A stretch of DNA of 7,613 nucleotides, taken from NCBI GenBank assembly GCA_938045435.1, contig CALIBA010000145.1, positions 1 to 7,613 of the forward strand, written 5' to 3'. The position numbers were made by a program, and so were the translations under genes. The stretch comes from an uncultured Selenomonas sp. (GTDB lineage Bacteria > Bacillota > Negativicutes > Selenomonadales > Selenomonadaceae). The notes below the pieces were generated by a model. That model was not told where the DNA came from and did not search any database. It was given only the letters and a program-made list of their open reading frames with translations. Shown here piece by piece: positions 5,867 through 7,613 of the stretch (the first letter of the stretch is position 1; every line of letters begins with the position of its first letter).

Positions 5867-7108
5867 ATGGATTCGATGATTCGCGATATTAAATTAGCAC
5901 CGTCTGGTCATGCTAAGATTGATTGGGTCAAGCGTTTTATGCCTGTAATGGAAGCAGCAGATAAAGAATACTCGGTATCAAAACCGTTTGCTGGCTTGAG
6001 GATGGTTATAACGTTGCATTTAGAAGCAAAAACAGCATATATGGCAACAATTTTCAAGCATGCAGGAGCGGAAGTTGCTGTTACAGGAAGTAATCCGCTC
6101 TCCACACAAGATGATGTTGCGGCAGCATTAGTGGAGGAAGGTATTCATGTATTTGCTTGGCATGGTTGTTCTGATGAGGAATATAATACATTCTTAAACA
6201 AAGCACTTGATATTAAACCGGAGATTATAATTGATGATGGCGGAGATTTGGTACATATGCTCCATACATCTCGCCGCGAACTGCTTTCCACATTAATTGG
6301 AGGTTCAGAGGAAACAACAACAGGGGTTCACCGCCTTTATGCACTAGAACGACAAGGGAAACTTGAATTTCCTATGATTGCAGCTAATGATGCTTATTGC
6401 AAATATCTGTTTGACAATCGCTATGGTACCGGGCAATCCACGTGGGATGGAATCATGCGTACCACGAACCTTGTTATCGCTGGAAAGACAGTTGTCATTG
6501 CTGGCTATGGGTGGTGTGGAAAAGGCGGGGCAATGCGTGCTCGTGGTCTTGGTGCTAATGTTATTATTACAGAAGTAGATCCTATAAAAGCAATTGAAGC
6601 CGTATTTGATGGCTTTTATGTTATGCCCATGGATGAAGCAGCAAAAGTTGGTGATATTTTCCTAACGCTCACAGGCAACAAGGATGTACTCCGCAAAAAT
6701 CATTTCGAGGTCATGAAAGATGGCGCGATGATGGCAAACTCTGGACATTTTGATGTCGAAATTAATATTCCAGAACTTACAGCTTGTTCTGTATCCAATG
6801 AGATTGTACGTGAGAATATTAGAGAGTTTGTCCAGCCAGATGGGCGCCGTCTTTACCTATTGGCAGAGGGACGATTGGTGAACCTTGCGGCTGGCGATGG
6901 ACATCCAGCAGAAATTATGGATCTATCCTTTGGGGTACAGTTTTTCTCAGCATTGCATCTTTTACGGCATGGCAAAGAGATGAAGAATGGTGTGCATCTT
7001 ATGCCAGACGAGATTAATTTAGAAATTGCAAATATTAAACTCCGATCTCTTGGCATTTCTATTGATTCTTTGAGCAAAGAACAGAAAGAATACTTGGGGT
7101 TGATATAA
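5867..7108 (+). CDS. ahcY: Adenosylhomocysteinase family protein (SAH or S-inosylhomocysteine hydrolase), short archaeal/Thermotoga type
   Basis: The family uses tightly bound NAD to hydrolyse S-adenosylhomocysteine to adenosine and homocysteine, clearing the inhibitor left by methyltransferases. The 413 residues contain LHLEAKTA (51-58), STQDDVAAA (79-87), DDGGD (123-127), the EETTTG segment (148-153), NDAYCKYLFDNRYGTGQS with catalytic Lys179 and Asp183, the Rossmann loop GYGWCGKGG (213-221) followed by acidic TEVDP (Glu236), NSGHFDVE (292-299) and GDGHPAEIM (343-351). Compared with the animal/E. coli-neighbour type, the conserved YGCRES is YGTGQS, so Cys is Thr, and the protein stops after EQKEYLGLI without the C-terminal Lys/Tyr tail that reaches the neighbouring subunit's NAD site. 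Both traits fit the archaeal/Thermotoga branch, some of whose members prefer S-inosylhomocysteine. It starts 14 nt after cobO; a deaminase gene follows at 11 nt. Confidence 0.93.
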   Translation: MDSMIRDIKLAPSGHAKIDWVKRFMPVMEAADKEYSVSKPFAGLRMVITLHLEAKTAYMATIFKHAGAEVAVTGSNPLSTQDDVAAALVEEGIHVFAWHGCSDEEYNTFLNKALDIKPEIIIDDGGDLVHMLHTSRRELLSTLIGGSEETTTGVHRLYALERQGKLEFPMIAANDAYCKYLFDNRYGTGQSTWDGIMRTTNLVIAGKTVVIAGYGWCGKGGAMRARGLGANVIITEVDPIKAIEAVFDGFYVMPMDEAAKVGDIFLTLTGNKDVLRKNHFEVMKDGAMMANSGHFDVEINIPELTACSVSNEIVRENIREFVQPDGRRLYLLAEGRLVNLAAGDGHPAEIMDLSFGVQFFSALHLLRHGKEMKNGVHLMPDEINLEIANIKLRSLGISIDSLSKEQKEYLGLI

Positions 7109-7112
7109 GGGG
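7107..7112 (+). promoter_or_regulatory. Ribosome-binding site for the TTG-started deaminase gene
   Basis: AAGGGG overlaps the ahcY stop codon and sits 7 nt before TTG at 7120. This supports the TTG start and translation closely following ahcY. Confidence 0.6.
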
Positions 7113-7119
7113 AAACAAT

Positions 7120-7613
7120 TTGAATATATTAATTAAAGATGTTGTTGCACTTTTACCAGATGGAACAACATCTAAAACAAACATTTCTATTGCTAAGGAT
7201 CGAATTGTTTCCATAGGAGATATTTCTGATTCTTTTCATGCAGAAAAAGTCATTGATGGAAATAATCATTTTGCAATTCCAGGATTTGTCAATGCACACA
7301 CACACGCCTCTATGACTTTACTGCGAAGCTACGCGGATGATATGAAACTCATGGACTGGCTGCAACAGATGATTTGGCCGATTGAGGCAAAGATGCGTTC
7401 CAATGACATATATTGGGGGGCTATGCTTGCCGCTGTTGAAATGATTCGAAGTGGGACAACTACGTTTGCTGATATGTATGGTCCTGATATGGAAAAGGTT
7501 GCTGAAGTTGTTGTAGATTCCGGGCTGCGTGGTGTGTTGTCGCAGGGGCTGATCGGGGTTGCACAAGATGGCGAAAAAAAGCTGGATAAAAATGTAGAGC
7601 TTTATAAAAACTT
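7120..7613 (+). CDS. mtaD: MTA/SAH deaminase family amidohydrolase (MtaD/DadD-like), N-terminal part
   Basis: The first 164 codons are present and the frame is open to the window edge. The start is TTG, giving (M)NILIKDVVALLPDGTT, the beta-sandwich opening of amidohydrolase-superfamily enzymes. IPGFVNAHTHASMTLLRS (53-70) carries the HxH metal pair (His60, His62) at the first strand of the barrel. DDMKLMDWLQQMIWPIEAKM (73-92) is the characteristic substrate-loop region of the MTA/SAH/5'-deoxyadenosine deaminase branch, and SGTTTFADMY follows near residue 112. Members deaminate the adenine ring of SAH, MTA or 5'-deoxyadenosine to the inosine form. The remaining metal ligands (second His, Glu, His, Asp) lie outside the window. 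A related family such as guanine or chlorohydrolase-type enzymes is less likely because of the WL...WPIE region and the ahcY neighbour. The exact substrate cannot be read from this part. Confidence 0.88.
   Translation, partial: MNILIKDVVALLPDGTTSKTNISIAKDRIVSIGDISDSFHAEKVIDGNNHFAIPGFVNAHTHASMTLLRSYADDMKLMDWLQQMIWPIEAKMRSNDIYWGAMLAAVEMIRSGTTTFADMYGPDMEKVAEVVVDSGLRGVLSQGLIGVAQDGEKKLDKNVELYKN

Overview
The window reads as ordinary chromosomal DNA from an AT-rich, low-GC Gram-positive-type bacterium (Bacillota). The evidence is strong AGGAGG-type Shine-Dalgarno sites, TTG and GTG starts, the ribF-rpsO-pnp order, and a MurB of Bacillus-like length. The archaeal/Thermotoga-type AhcY beside an MTA/SAH deaminase and an ATP:corrinoid adenosyltransferase would suit an anaerobe, perhaps Negativicutes or Clostridia. 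That placement is inference from gene content only. No mobile element, CRISPR array, tRNA, rRNA or phage gene was seen.

Layout. Positions 1-108 hold the N-terminus of a TrkA-like NAD-binding potassium-uptake protein on the minus strand. Positions 109-320 are a divergent intergenic region with a candidate promoter facing each way and a small hairpin cluster. On the plus strand follow trmL (tRNA wobble 2'-O-methyltransferase), murB (peptidoglycan precursor reductase, GTG start), ribF (riboflavin kinase/FAD synthetase), rpsO (ribosomal protein S15), a symmetric terminator-like hairpin, pnp (polynucleotide phosphorylase), cobO (ATP:corrinoid adenosyltransferase), ahcY (adenosylhomocysteinase family) and the first 164 codons of an mtaD-type deaminase, cut by the window edge.

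How the genes fit together. trmL-murB-ribF form a closely spaced housekeeping group; MurB is an FAD enzyme and RibF makes FAD. rpsO and pnp are the usual ribosome/RNA-decay pair. pnp-cobO-ahcY-deaminase are packed almost without gaps (1-nt overlap, then 14 nt and 11 nt), so they are probably co-transcribed. The last three all handle adenosyl groups: CobO puts 5'-deoxyadenosyl on corrinoids, AhcY splits the nucleoside from homocysteine, and the deaminase family acts on SAH, MTA or 5'-deoxyadenosine.

The most interesting reading is that the short-tailed AhcY and the adjacent deaminase could recycle SAH by deamination to S-inosylhomocysteine followed by hydrolysis, the route described in Methanocaldococcus jannaschii. 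Sequence alone cannot separate this from ordinary SAH hydrolysis. Secondary points are structured ribosome-binding sites in front of rpsO and ribF, and a promoter-like element placed so that pnp could be transcribed leaderless.
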